Under the pieces are notes generated by a model that saw nothing but the letters and a program-made list of their open reading frames with translations, was not told the DNA's origin and did no database searches. Shown here one piece after another: positions 50,666 to 59,088 of a stretch of 64,000 bases of DNA. The position numbers and the translations under genes are program-made. This stretch comes from Paraburkholderia franconis (GTDB lineage: Bacteria; Pseudomonadota; Gammaproteobacteria; Burkholderiales; Burkholderiaceae): assembly GCF_009362735.1 (NCBI RefSeq), contig NZ_WHNP01000019.1, positions 1-64,000 on the forward strand. The letters are read 5' to 3'. Position 1 is the first letter of the stretch. Each line of letters opens with the position of its first letter.

Positions 50666-51151
50666 TCATGCCGTCACGGTGGCAGCGAGCGTGCCGTGCG
50701 AGATTTGCTGCTCGATGCGCATCAGGCCTTCGATCATCCGCGCTTCGGCCTTCGCAATGTCATCCAGCGATGCATCGGCGAGTTGCCGCTCGAAGATACC
50801 GAGCGCGATGGTCAGCCACGCGTAGTTGTCACCTTCGATGATCCACTTGCCGTGCATCTTCTCGATCGCATCGATCTCCGTCATTGCGATCTGCGCTTCG
50901 GCGATATCGTCGAGCGCTTCAGGAAGATGGCCGATGCGGCCGAGTTCTTCGGCGACGAGCAGTTGCCGTCCGAGCGTCGTGTACAGCTCGCGCGTGCCGT
51001 GACCTCGGCGGAACGCGTCGAGACTCGCGTACGCCTGCAGCAGCATCGCGCGCGTAATGGGCTCGTGCGCGGCGCGGCTGAACGTCAGCGCGCGCAGCAG
51101 CGGCGACATGGCGGGACGGGTCTGTTTGCGGCTTCGCGATTTGTGCGACAT
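50666..51151 (-). CDS. Hypothetical helical protein
   Basis: A 161-aa, mostly helical protein with a basic N-terminus (MSHKSRSRKQTRPAMSPLLR) and a charged body (LLQAYASLDAFRRGHGTREL, EALDDIAEAQIAMTEIDAIE, EARMIEGLMRIEQQISHG). GAGGT lies upstream of the ATG; the frame is open 47 codons further but without support. Similar short proteins are seen in Burkholderia-group genomes; no function is known to me. Confidence 0.7.
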   Translation of the reverse strand: MSHKSRSRKQTRPAMSPLLRALTFSRAAHEPITRAMLLQAYASLDAFRRGHGTRELYTTLGRQLLVAEELGRIGHLPEALDDIAEAQIAMTEIDAIEKMHGKWIIEGDNYAWLTIALGIFERQLADASLDDIAKAEARMIEGLMRIEQQISHGTLAATVTA

Positions 51152-51352
51152 GGTGGTGTACCTCTTCTCTTCGATTCCGGCGAGTGCGGATAGCTCATGA
51201 ACGCGCGGAAAAAGATGCCGCCGATGCACTGGCGGCACGTACAGGGGAAAGAAATCAATGACTATCTGCGTACGGATAATGAGCCGCGACAATTAAGACA
51301 GAATTAAATCGCGAGTGTCGTGCCGATCACCGCACGCGGGCTTCATTGAAAG

Positions 51353-51592
51353 TTACTGGTATTGCGCATGCGCTGCCTGACGCTGCGCCGCCTGTTCTTC
51401 GGCATGCTTCTTCGCAACGTGATGCCCGACGACACAGCCGCCGACCGCGCCGATGACGGCGTGATGCCCCGCGTAGTGTCCCGCGACGCCGCCGACCACA
51501 GCCCCCTTGAGGCAACCCGCCGCGTGCGCCGTCCCGCTGACGGCGACAAGAAGTGTTGCGGCGGCAAGCGCGGCCTTACCGAATGCTGTCAT
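51353..51592 (-). CDS. Small secreted glycine-zipper protein
   Basis: A 79-aa protein with signal peptide MTAFGKAALAAATLLVAVSG (cleavage near AHA). A glycine-zipper segment follows (GAVVGGVAGHYAGHHAVIGA, GGCVVGHHVAKKH) with two cysteines and several histidines, then a Gln/Ala tail. GGGGT precedes the ATG. Such proteins are thought to insert in or contact membranes; the exact role is unknown. Confidence 0.75.
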   Translation of the reverse strand: MTAFGKAALAAATLLVAVSGTAHAAGCLKGAVVGGVAGHYAGHHAVIGAVGGCVVGHHVAKKHAEEQAAQRQAAHAQYQ

Positions 51593-51813
51593 GCTGATAC
51601 CCCGTTTCAGTTGTTCGATCCGATGTTGCGTCGGCGCGGCTGAATTCAATAGCCTTCACGAGTCGATTCGCAACGATAGCGTCAGCGCAGTGTACGCGGC
51701 AGCCCAGGCCGAAGGTGCAACACGTCTGCGAGTTTCGTAACAAGCAGTTAGACGGAATTGAAGGGCGTGGCGCCCTTCAATTCCAGCGCGGGGCGTCACG
51801 TGACAGTGCACGG

Positions 51814-53652
51814 TCACTGCGGCGGCGGCGTCGCGCGCAGACGGTGCGAGGTCTTCGGCGCGGCGGCCGCCGCCGATGCCGCTTCCGATACGCCGCTCGG
51901 ACCCGAAGGCACATCGGCGGGACGCGTGGCAGGGCCCGCAGCGTTCGGATACATCGCCATCAGCGTGCGCAGCACGCCGTTCGTCCAGCCGAATCCATCC
52001 TGCAACGGGTACTCGCCGCCGCCCGCCGACGTCTTGCCCGCGCTCGCATCGACGTCGTATTTTTCGACCAGCTTGCCCGTGTGCTGGTAGTACGCGACGT
52101 TGGTGTGTATCCAGCGCGTCGCAATCTGCTGCGCGAGGTCCGCGTGGCCATAGCGACGCAAGCCCGTCACCGCGAGATATTGCAAAGGCGCCCAGCCGTT
52201 CGGCGCGTCCCATTGCTGTCCCGACTGGACTGTCGTCGTTGCGATGCCGCCGGGACGCAGCAGGCGCGCGCGGACCGTCGCGGCAACCGACGCAGCCTGC
52301 GCCTTTGTCGCGATGCCCGAATACAGCGGATAGACGGTCGCCGCGCTGAGCCGGTGCGTAAGCTGATGCTTGACGAAGTCGTAGTCGCCGAACGCATTCA
52401 GCTGCGAATCCCATGTGATGCGGCGAATCGCTTCGGCGCGCACAGCCGCGCGCTGTTCCATGTTTTCTGCGTGCGACGCGTCGCCCTGCACGCGATACGC
52501 CTTCGCCAGCGTGCGTTCGAGATCGACGAGCAGAGAGTTCAGATCGACGGGAATCAGCGACGTGACCTCGATTGTCGCGAGCGACTTGCCGTCGGCGAAC
52601 CAGCGCGAACTGAAATCCCAGCCCGTTTCGCCGCCCGCGCGCAGGTTGCGCCACAGGTCGTCCGCGTTGCGCTGAGGCGTCGCTTGCGCGGTGACGACGT
52701 CTTCCGGATACGATTCGTCGCGCGGCGTGCCGCGTTCGTCCCAATACCGGTTGAGCAATGTGCCATCGGGCAGGCGCACGAGATGACGATATGCGCTGCC
52801 GGGTGCGATCTGGTTCTGGCCGTCCATCCAGTAAGCGTATTCTCTGCGCAGCGCGGGCAGATAGTGCAGATAGACCCGATCGCCTTCGCGTTCGGCCGCG
52901 AGACGCACCATCTGTGCGAAGAACGGCGGTTGCGAACGGCTGAGGTAGTACGTGCGGTTGCCATTGGGAATGTGGCCGTAGCGTTCGATCAGCGTCGCGA
53001 AGTTGTCGAGTTCGTCTTTCAGCAGATCTTCACGGCCGCTTTGTCGAAGACCCAGCATGATGAAGTATGAGTCCCAGTAGTAGATTTCGTCGAAGCGGTC
53101 GCCAGGGACGATGTACGGATGCGGAAGCGGCAGCAGCGACGACCACGGGCTCGCGTTCGAATCGGGGTCCCGCCGAAGCACGGGCCACAGCGTGTCGATA
53201 TGCGCGGTGACGCTCTGGTTCGGATCGGACACGTAGTTTTTCGTTTCGCGTGCGGGCAGCGTGAAGCGCTCGTCGACGAAGTACTTGAGATCGAAATGCG
53301 CGTCTGATTTCTGACCGGCATAATCGGCGACGATTTCCTTCGGCGGCACGTTGGGCACCATATCGGCGAATGTCTTGCTGTCCGGATAGAGATGCGCGAG
53401 TTCGACGTCTCGATACAGGTCGCCGTATAAATCCGAAGGCGGAACGGGCACGACGGGCGATGCGTTCTGTGTGCCCCGGTTCGATACCGACGCTGTAGCG
53501 GATGCACCGGACGATGCGCTTGCGGGTAAGGCCTGCGCGTCGGCGGGCTGCGCGTTGAACGCGAGCAGCGCGCCGGCGCACAGGGTAATGCGAACGATGC
53601 GGGCGGCGTCGAAGGCTATCGAAAGCATGCGGCGGGCTTGGGGTTGCGGCAT
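51814..53652 (-). CDS. treA: Periplasmic alpha,alpha-trehalase (GH37)
   Basis: A 612-aa exported trehalase. A signal peptide (about residues 1-40, ending PADA) is followed by the GH37 signatures PGDRFDEIYYWDSYF and QWDAPNGWAPLQYL. The catalytic acid is Asp in GWDFSSRWF and the base Glu in VEKYDV, matching E. coli TreA Asp312 and Glu496. It splits trehalose to glucose in the periplasm. GAGGAG lies 10-11 nt upstream of the ATG. The C-terminal 40 residues are an Ala/Pro-rich extension not found in E. coli TreA. Confidence 0.94.
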   Translation of the reverse strand: MPQPQARRMLSIAFDAARIVRITLCAGALLAFNAQPADAQALPASASSGASATASVSNRGTQNASPVVPVPPSDLYGDLYRDVELAHLYPDSKTFADMVPNVPPKEIVADYAGQKSDAHFDLKYFVDERFTLPARETKNYVSDPNQSVTAHIDTLWPVLRRDPDSNASPWSSLLPLPHPYIVPGDRFDEIYYWDSYFIMLGLRQSGREDLLKDELDNFATLIERYGHIPNGNRTYYLSRSQPPFFAQMVRLAAEREGDRVYLHYLPALRREYAYWMDGQNQIAPGSAYRHLVRLPDGTLLNRYWDERGTPRDESYPEDVVTAQATPQRNADDLWRNLRAGGETGWDFSSRWFADGKSLATIEVTSLIPVDLNSLLVDLERTLAKAYRVQGDASHAENMEQRAAVRAEAIRRITWDSQLNAFGDYDFVKHQLTHRLSAATVYPLYSGIATKAQAASVAATVRARLLRPGGIATTTVQSGQQWDAPNGWAPLQYLAVTGLRRYGHADLAQQIATRWIHTNVAYYQHTGKLVEKYDVDASAGKTSAGGGEYPLQDGFGWTNGVLRTLMAMYPNAAGPATRPADVPSGPSGVSEAASAAAAAPKTSHRLRATPPPQ

Positions 53653-53798
53653 CGGAAGGGCGCTCCTCAGTGAAGACCGTTCGAAGACAAGGAGTCGCGC
53701 GAGCAAGGTATGTTCCCCGGCGGCGGATGTCCGCGCGTTCGCGAACGAAGCGCACGACGGCCGGCGCATCGCACCATGCGTTTAGACGGAAACACGCG

Positions 53799-54851
53799 AT
53801 GACTGTTCAACAGCAAAACTGGATCAGAAGACTGGTGATCGCGCCCGAGACGCGCCGTTTCGCGCGCACGCTGACGGGCTGCGTGCTCAGCTACGGCGCT
53901 GCGCGGCTCGCGACTTTGCCGGAGGGATACTGGGCGCTGATCACGACGCTGATCGTCGTCACGCAGCCGAGCCTCACGCAAGCCATTACGACGGCGCGCG
54001 ACCAGGTCATCGGCGCGTGCATCGGTGCGATTGTCGGCGGGATCGGCATCGTCGTGATCGAACGCGGCGCGGACCCGGTCGCCGTCGTTTCGATCGCGCT
54101 ACTGCCGCTCGCGGCGCTCGCCGCGGCGCGGCCCGGACTGCGGCTCGCATGCGTGACGCTCGTGATCGTCGTGCTGGTTCCGGGCGGCGGCGGGTCGGCA
54201 TTCGAGCGGCCTTTGCATCGCGTGGCCGAAATCATGATCGGCGCGGCGGCCGCGTTCATCGCGACCGTGATGTGGCCGAATCGCGCGGTGAAGCTCGCGC
54301 ATCGCAATGCGCGCGAATGTCTGGAAGCGCTCGCACAGATGATCCAGCTTCGGCTTGCGGCGACGAGCGACGATGCCGCGCTGGCGCGGCTCGAACAGCG
54401 CAGCATCGACGCGCAGTCGGCGCTTGCCGAAGCGTTGCAGGAGGCCGGGCGCGAGCACGTCTTCGTGCCGATATTGCGCGGCAGCTCGGATGCGATCGAC
54501 AAGGTGCAGCCGTTTTTAGTCCGCCTGCATCGCGATGTGCTCGTGTTCGGCCAGGCGCTCTTGCATGAGCGGATGGGCGACGGTTCGGCGCGCGTCGATG
54601 AGGCGTGGCCGGCATTGCCGCGCGTATTGACGTTGCTCGCCGATGCGGTCGGCGCTGTGCCTGTGAGTCAGCGCAAGCTGCGCGACGCGCGGGCGTCGCT
54701 CGCGCCGTTGCTGGAAAGGATCAACGGACATGCGGGCGGCAATCGTCCCGCATTCGCGCCGGGTGTCGAGCTTGTGATGAGCCTGATCGTCAAGGATATG
54801 GACGGGCTCGTACAAGTGCTGATGCCGTCCGGCAAAGGCGGCTCGATGTGA
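53799..54851 (+). CDS. FUSC-family membrane transporter (aromatic acid exporter-like)
   Basis: A 350-aa protein of the fusaric-acid-resistance/AaeB superfamily: an N-terminal block of about six TM segments (ARTLTGCVLSYGAARLATLP, EGYWALITTLIVVTQPSLTQ, ARDQVIGACIGAIVGGIGIV) and a cytoplasmic helical C-terminal half. The family exports aromatic carboxylic acids or similar compounds; this is a single-repeat, half-size form. The ATG at 53799 matches the family start. Divergent from the trehalase gene. Confidence 0.85.
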   Translation: MTVQQQNWIRRLVIAPETRRFARTLTGCVLSYGAARLATLPEGYWALITTLIVVTQPSLTQAITTARDQVIGACIGAIVGGIGIVVIERGADPVAVVSIALLPLAALAAARPGLRLACVTLVIVVLVPGGGGSAFERPLHRVAEIMIGAAAAFIATVMWPNRAVKLAHRNARECLEALAQMIQLRLAATSDDAALARLEQRSIDAQSALAEALQEAGREHVFVPILRGSSDAIDKVQPFLVRLHRDVLVFGQALLHERMGDGSARVDEAWPALPRVLTLLADAVGAVPVSQRKLRDARASLAPLLERINGHAGGNRPAFAPGVELVMSLIVKDMDGLVQVLMPSGKGGSM

Positions 54852-55092
54852 CGAATCGTGTGCGCGTTGTACACGCATGCGTGGTCTGGCGCACGTCCCG
54901 CTTCGGCAAAACTAACGCCCTCGCGATCCAGCGACTATCCTTTTATGAGGCTTGGGCATTGCGTCGGTTATATCGAGCTGACGTGTGTTGAACATAGCTT
55001 CGACGTTAGCAAACGACTTTGCCAGGGCCGCGTGAGCTTGCGCGCTCGCGTCAATCGATTGAAGTTGCAACGATCGGACAAGGAGTTGAAAA

Positions 55093-55287
55093 ATGAAGAC
55101 CCTTGCGTTTGCACTTGCACTTGCTGGTTTCGCCGGGCTGGCCGCGCCCTTGGCCTCTTACGCGAAGATCGACCAGAACGCGGACTACTATCGCGCTGAA
55201 GATCGCGTGCGGAATACGTCCGGAGATCCGAAAGACGCTGCGCGGCAGGCGGAGCATGGCCAGGCGTCGTCGACTTCGGGCCGGTAG
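55093..55287 (+). CDS. Small secreted protein, unknown function
   Basis: A 64-aa protein with signal peptide MKTLAFALALAGFAGLAAPL (cleavage near SYA) and a short charged mature peptide (KIDQNADYYRAEDRVRNTSG). A strong AAGGAG precedes the ATG. The region upstream is A/T-richer and probably holds its promoter. No family recognised. Confidence 0.72.
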   Translation: MKTLAFALALAGFAGLAAPLASYAKIDQNADYYRAEDRVRNTSGDPKDAARQAEHGQASSTSGR

Positions 55288-55668
55288 TGGTTTCGCGGTA
55301 GGTTCTGTTTGCGGTGGATCGGTCCCGGCTGCCCGCCGCAACGAAATCCCTGCTTCTGCAAAGCGTCTTTGCGCCTTGATGGCTGATTTCATCAGCCGCC
55401 GCAGCATAGCCACGCACGCGCCCACAACTCCCTGGCCGAAAGAATCTATCAACCACGAAGAAGGAATATCGGCGCGGGGCGTGGGCGATAATCAAGCGTC
55501 TCTCACATCAGTCAAGCGTCACGCATGCCGGACCCCGACCAACGCAACTCGACGGGGAAAAGAATCCAGTCAGGATTCAATCGAACGAGTGAGCGTTTAC
55601 AATCCGGGCTCGCGTTTTTCACGAAAACGCAGCATCGGATCTGCCCCTCAATCATTTCGTTCAATCTC

Positions 55669-55782
55669 ATGTCGACACCCAATCGCGCCAATAGCCGCCG
55701 TTCGCTGACTCTGCTCCAATTGCTCTCTCTCGTAGGCATCGCCGCCGTGATGTGCAGCGCGCTGCTGCGTCACTTCTACTAG
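55669..55782 (+). CDS. 37-aa single-TM protein with prepilin-like N-terminus
   Basis: A 37-codon frame: MSTPNRANSRRSLTLLQLLS followed by LVGIAAVMCSALLRHFY. The basic leader and the run SLTLLQLLSLVGIAAVM resemble a type IV prepilin N-terminus (FTLIELLVVIAIIGIL), but the Gly before the cleavage site and the Glu at +5 are absent. It could be a small membrane protein. No strong ribosome binding site is seen; it lies 44 bp before the rubredoxin gene in the same direction. Confidence 0.5.
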   Translation: MSTPNRANSRRSLTLLQLLSLVGIAAVMCSALLRHFY

Positions 55783-55826
55783 ACGGCGGCCGGCAAGACC
55801 CGCCGTTCGCCTGTCGTCCATTTCGC

Positions 55827-56255
55827 ATGTACAAGAAAGCCACTGCTGTAGAAATCCAGTTCTCGCCCGACCGGCTCAACGATGGCGCCGGCGATCCCTT
55901 CTGGATCGACCTGAACCTGGCGGAAGCGGTGGCCCTGCATCAGGCGCTGCAACGCTATCTCAATGCGTCAGCCGGTGAGCAGCCGACGCCGCTCGTCGTG
56001 TCGCTCGATCGCGACAACAGCGCGGCAGCGGTGGAATCGCGCGGATCGAATGACGCGGCCGCAACGCAAACGCCGTCATCAAAAGACGAATTCAAGCAGT
56101 GGGTATGCGTGATTTGCGGCTGGATCTACGACGAGGCAGCCGGCTTGCCTGAGGAAGGCATTGCGCCCGGCACGCGCTGGGCCGACGTGCCGGAAAGCTG
56201 GCGCTGCCCGCTCTGCGATGTCGGCAAGCAAGACTTTGCGCTCGTGGAATTCTGA
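55827..56255 (+). CDS. Rubredoxin-domain protein with N-terminal extension
   Basis: A 142-aa protein. Residues 90-142 are a complete rubredoxin: CVIC (Cys94, Cys97) and CPLC (Cys127, Cys130) ligate one iron, with WIYDEAAGLPEEGIAPGTRW between. The first 60 residues form a separate alpha/beta-looking unit (ATAVEIQFSPDRLNDGAGDP, LAEAVALHQALQRYL), joined by an Ala/Ser/Asn linker. The extension is unusual for a 55-aa electron carrier and may dock it to a partner. The start at 55827 was chosen as the first ATG before the folded extension. Confidence 0.9.
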   Translation: MYKKATAVEIQFSPDRLNDGAGDPFWIDLNLAEAVALHQALQRYLNASAGEQPTPLVVSLDRDNSAAAVESRGSNDAAATQTPSSKDEFKQWVCVICGWIYDEAAGLPEEGIAPGTRWADVPESWRCPLCDVGKQDFALVEF

Positions 56256-56262
56256 GCGACGA

Positions 56263-56628
56263 TCAGGCCTCCGCTGACGCCATCGTTCGCGTGCACTCTC
56301 TGACCATCGACCGATAGATCGGATCAGCGACACGGCGCTGAAAATACTCGACGAGCGTATCGTTCGCGTGCGGTCTGAGCCGAACGCCGATCGCGATACC
56401 GCGAAACAGCGACTGCGCCTCGATCCTGACCGCGCCGTTCGCGCGCACCTCGCTGAAATGCCGCACGCTCGATTGCCAGCGGCCGGCGATGCATCCCTCC
56501 ACATCCGATACCGTCTGCACAGTTTGCGCCGAGTAGTTCGGCGCCAGTGAAAAGAGACTGTCCTTGCGCGAGCACGCGGCGAGCGCGACGCACATGATCG
56601 CGGCGACAGCGAGATGAGAGAGGTTCAA
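56263..56628 (-). CDS. Small lipoprotein, unknown function
   Basis: A 121-aa protein from a TTG start with GGA upstream. A lipoprotein signal (NLSHLAVAAIMCVALAAC, lipobox LAAC) is followed by a soluble domain (TVQTVSDVEGCIAGRWQSSV, FRGIAIGVRLRPHANDTLVE, YRSMVRECTRTM). No family was recognised. The choice of start is the weakest point; no ATG gives a complete signal sequence. Confidence 0.65.
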   Translation of the reverse strand: MNLSHLAVAAIMCVALAACSRKDSLFSLAPNYSAQTVQTVSDVEGCIAGRWQSSVRHFSEVRANGAVRIEAQSLFRGIAIGVRLRPHANDTLVEYFQRRVADPIYRSMVRECTRTMASAEA

Positions 56629-56775
56629 TTTTCGGTCCGTCAGGGCAGTTGAAGCGCGTGGAGAGCTTGTGAAACGCGCGCGGCGATAAGAGCCAGCGAG
56701 AGCGAGTATACTTTCGCGCCTTGAATGTTTCGCGATGCATGTGCATCGCATTGAATTTCGAGGCGCCACACTGCA

Positions 56776-57204
56776 ATGAAAAGCATCACCGCTATATCTG
56801 GCATCTTGTGCCTCATCTGGTTCTGCTCGACCGCCTTTTCGCAGTCTCCGTCCCAGACCGACGTGCCTGACGACTATGCGTACCTCACGCGTCTTCACGT
56901 GCATCCCGCCGTCATCAACTGTATCGCCGAACTCGACCGCTGGATTCGAACTACGTCACGCTATGACATGTTTCTCGCGCCCGATCGCCGTGTGCTGAAA
57001 GCCAAGGTCGACGGCGGCAGCGGCGTTTTCTCCGGCAACAATGGCGCTCAACCCGTCGAGTCGACGGTGACGATGCGCGCGTTTGCCCGCGTGCGCAGTA
57101 AGCAGTCGTGGATTCCTGTCGTCGCGAAGTGCGGGATATGGCACGAGCACGTCGTCGGCGTGTCGCTGCAGAAATACGAGGGCCATACGCCCGTCGTGCA
57201 TTGA
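56776..57204 (+). CDS. Secreted hypothetical protein (BspC-like)
   Basis: A 142-aa protein with signal peptide MKSITAISGILCLIWFCSTA (cleavage near AFS). The mature domain has HPAVINCIAELDRWIRTTSR, VTMRAFARVRSKQSWIPVVA and KCGIWHEHVVGVSLQKY, with two cysteines that could pair. It resembles the BspC-like small secreted proteins of the Burkholderia group, a tentative assignment from memory of the pattern. Divergent from the lipoprotein gene and convergent with the next one. Confidence 0.72.
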   Translation: MKSITAISGILCLIWFCSTAFSQSPSQTDVPDDYAYLTRLHVHPAVINCIAELDRWIRTTSRYDMFLAPDRRVLKAKVDGGSGVFSGNNGAQPVESTVTMRAFARVRSKQSWIPVVAKCGIWHEHVVGVSLQKYEGHTPVVH

Positions 57205-57216
57205 AGCGCGTGAGGG

Positions 57217-57522
57217 CTAGTCTCCGCGATCGTTCAGCTTGAATCCCGCCGACGGGCTATACGAAAGCCTGTGCCTCGGAGCGAGCAGATCATAGTCGCG
57301 CAACGCGGACAAGTAGGACGGACCGTGAATGATGGCTGGCGACGGCGTCGATGCTCGATGCCTTTCGGGCGCGGGCGGTGGCTGCAGGAGCGCCGAATCG
57401 AAATCGGAACCGGATGGCAGGTTGGCGAGCACGATAGCCTGCGAGCCCGCGCCAGCCGAATGAACTCCGGCTGCGGCAAACGCTGCCATCCACGCTGCGA
57501 GCAGAACGACGTAAGATTTCAT
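57217..57522 (-). CDS. Small secreted hypothetical protein
   Basis: A 101-aa protein with signal peptide MKSYVVLLAAWMAAFAAAGV and a Pro/Ser/Arg-rich mature segment without domains (SDFDSALLQPPPAPERHRAS, HGPSYLSALRDYDLLAPRHR). It ends 12 bp from the convergent gene. No family recognised. Confidence 0.6.
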   Translation of the reverse strand: MKSYVVLLAAWMAAFAAAGVHSAGAGSQAIVLANLPSGSDFDSALLQPPPAPERHRASTPSPAIIHGPSYLSALRDYDLLAPRHRLSYSPSAGFKLNDRGD

Positions 57523-57654
57523 CTGCTACCGGAAATGCGCACACTGATCCGTCGGCGCGTCTTTGCGCACGATGCGCCAATCCGCGGCTATGAATCGATA
57601 TTAGTCACGCAGTGACATAATTTCAACCAGCACCCGACATCGATGGAGTCTCCC

Positions 57655-58080
57655 ATGGCAGCACGTCCCGCCGCTGCGGTCGAAGCCCCGACCAAGCAGG
57701 ATCTGGAGGCGATGTCCGCGTTCCGATACCAGTTGCGGCGCTTCCTGCGTTTTTCCGAGGAGGTGACGCACACGGCCGGCATCACGCCGTTGCAGTATCA
57801 GCTGATGCTGCATGTGCAGGGCATCGAAGGACGCGACTGGGCGACGGTCGGCGAGCTTGCGGAGCGTCTGCAGGCGGCGCCTCACGGCACGGTGGCGCTC
57901 GTGTCGCGCTGTGAATCGGCGGGGCTCGTCGCGCGCAAGACAAGCCGCAGCGACCGCCGCCAGGTGGAGGTGCATTTGACGTCCAAGGGTGAACGCCTTC
58001 TGCTTCGGCTCGCTACCTTGCACAAGTCCGAGATGAAAGCCTTTGGCTGGGCATTCAATGGCGGGCTCGAAGGCGCGTGA
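57655..58080 (+). CDS. MarR-family transcriptional regulator
   Basis: A 141-aa winged-helix regulator: dimerisation helix (FRYQLRRFLRFSEEVTHTAG), recognition region TVGELAERLQAAPHGTVALVSRCESAGLV and wing KTSRSDRRQVEVHLTSKGERLL. GGAG 6 nt upstream supports the ATG at 57655; an ATG at 57643 is an alternative. No target gene is obvious; the upstream neighbour is a divergent secreted-protein gene. Confidence 0.88.
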   Translation: MAARPAAAVEAPTKQDLEAMSAFRYQLRRFLRFSEEVTHTAGITPLQYQLMLHVQGIEGRDWATVGELAERLQAAPHGTVALVSRCESAGLVARKTSRSDRRQVEVHLTSKGERLLLRLATLHKSEMKAFGWAFNGGLEGA

Positions 58081-58166
58081 ACTCGCGCCGGCGCCGTTTT
58101 GCGCCGCGCCGCCGCGATGAATGGCACAGCATGATGCATTCGCCGCCCGTTAGCCCGTTTTACCCG

Positions 58167-59084
58167 TTACCCAAGTTCGTCGATCATCAACCGCGCGGCG
58201 GGCGATAACACGGAACCGCGCCGCGTCACAATCCCATACGGTTCGGTGCGGGATTGCACTTCGATTGCAAGTGTCCGTGCAAGGCCATGATCGGACAGCA
58301 TCGCGGCCATGTCGCGCGGCATCAGCGAAACGAGTGCCGGGTCGCGCTGCAGCATCAGCACCGTCGTCATCGTCGACGCGGTTTCGATCGTGTGAGGCGG
58401 CACGGGGAGTCCCGCCTCCTTGAACTCGCGTTCGAACAGCCCGCGCAGCGGCATCATGCTCGGATAGACGATCCATCGGGAAGACGCGAGATCGGCGAGC
58501 TTCAAGTCTTGCGCGTCCGCCAATGGATGCGCGAGGCTCGCGACGATCGCAGCCGGTTCGTCGCTCAGTTCCCGATAGTCGTAATGATCGGGCTGCCGCG
58601 CGACGGTCTTGCGGCAGATGGCCAGATCGAGCCGCCCCTGGTCGAGCAGCGCGAGGAGCCGCGCGCTCGTGTCTTCGACGACTTCGACCGACAACGTGGG
58701 CTGTCTCTGCCGCAGACGCATCAACGCATCGACCAGCACGCCCGACACCGCGCCCGTGATCGCGCCGACGGCGAGCCTTCCGCCCGAGCCTTGCAGAATG
58801 CCTTCCATCTCTTCGCGAAGATGCGCGACGTCCATGTGGATCAGGCGCGCGTAACGGATCACGCAGCGCCCGAGTTCATTCGGCTGGATGCCGTGCGGCG
58901 AGCGCGTGAAAAGCGTCGCGCCGAACGTCGCTTCGATTTCGCGCAGCGCTTTGGTTGCGCCGGGCTGGGTCAACGCCATCTCGTCGGCGGCGCGATGCAG
59001 CGAGCCGTGCTCGTCGAGCACGATCAGAAGACGCAGTTGCTTGAGCCGCAGACGCGCGGCAATCGAATCGACATTCGGCAGCAT
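58167..59084 (-). CDS. LysR-family transcriptional regulator
   Basis: A 305-aa LysR regulator: HTH LKQLRLLIVLDEHGSLHRAADEMALTQPGATKALREIE, then LFTRSPHGIQPNELGR, and an effector domain with LDLAICRKTVARQ and SRWIVYPSMMPLRGLFEREF. This resembles the GalR/PcaQ-type subgroup. It begins only 4 bp after the stop of another LysR gene (59089-60003), so the two are probably co-transcribed. Target unknown. Confidence 0.9.
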   Translation of the reverse strand: MLPNVDSIAARLRLKQLRLLIVLDEHGSLHRAADEMALTQPGATKALREIEATFGATLFTRSPHGIQPNELGRCVIRYARLIHMDVAHLREEMEGILQGSGGRLAVGAITGAVSGVLVDALMRLRQRQPTLSVEVVEDTSARLLALLDQGRLDLAICRKTVARQPDHYDYRELSDEPAAIVASLAHPLADAQDLKLADLASSRWIVYPSMMPLRGLFEREFKEAGLPVPPHTIETASTMTTVLMLQRDPALVSLMPRDMAAMLSDHGLARTLAIEVQSRTEPYGIVTRRGSVLSPAARLMIDELG

Positions 59085-59088
59085 GGGC

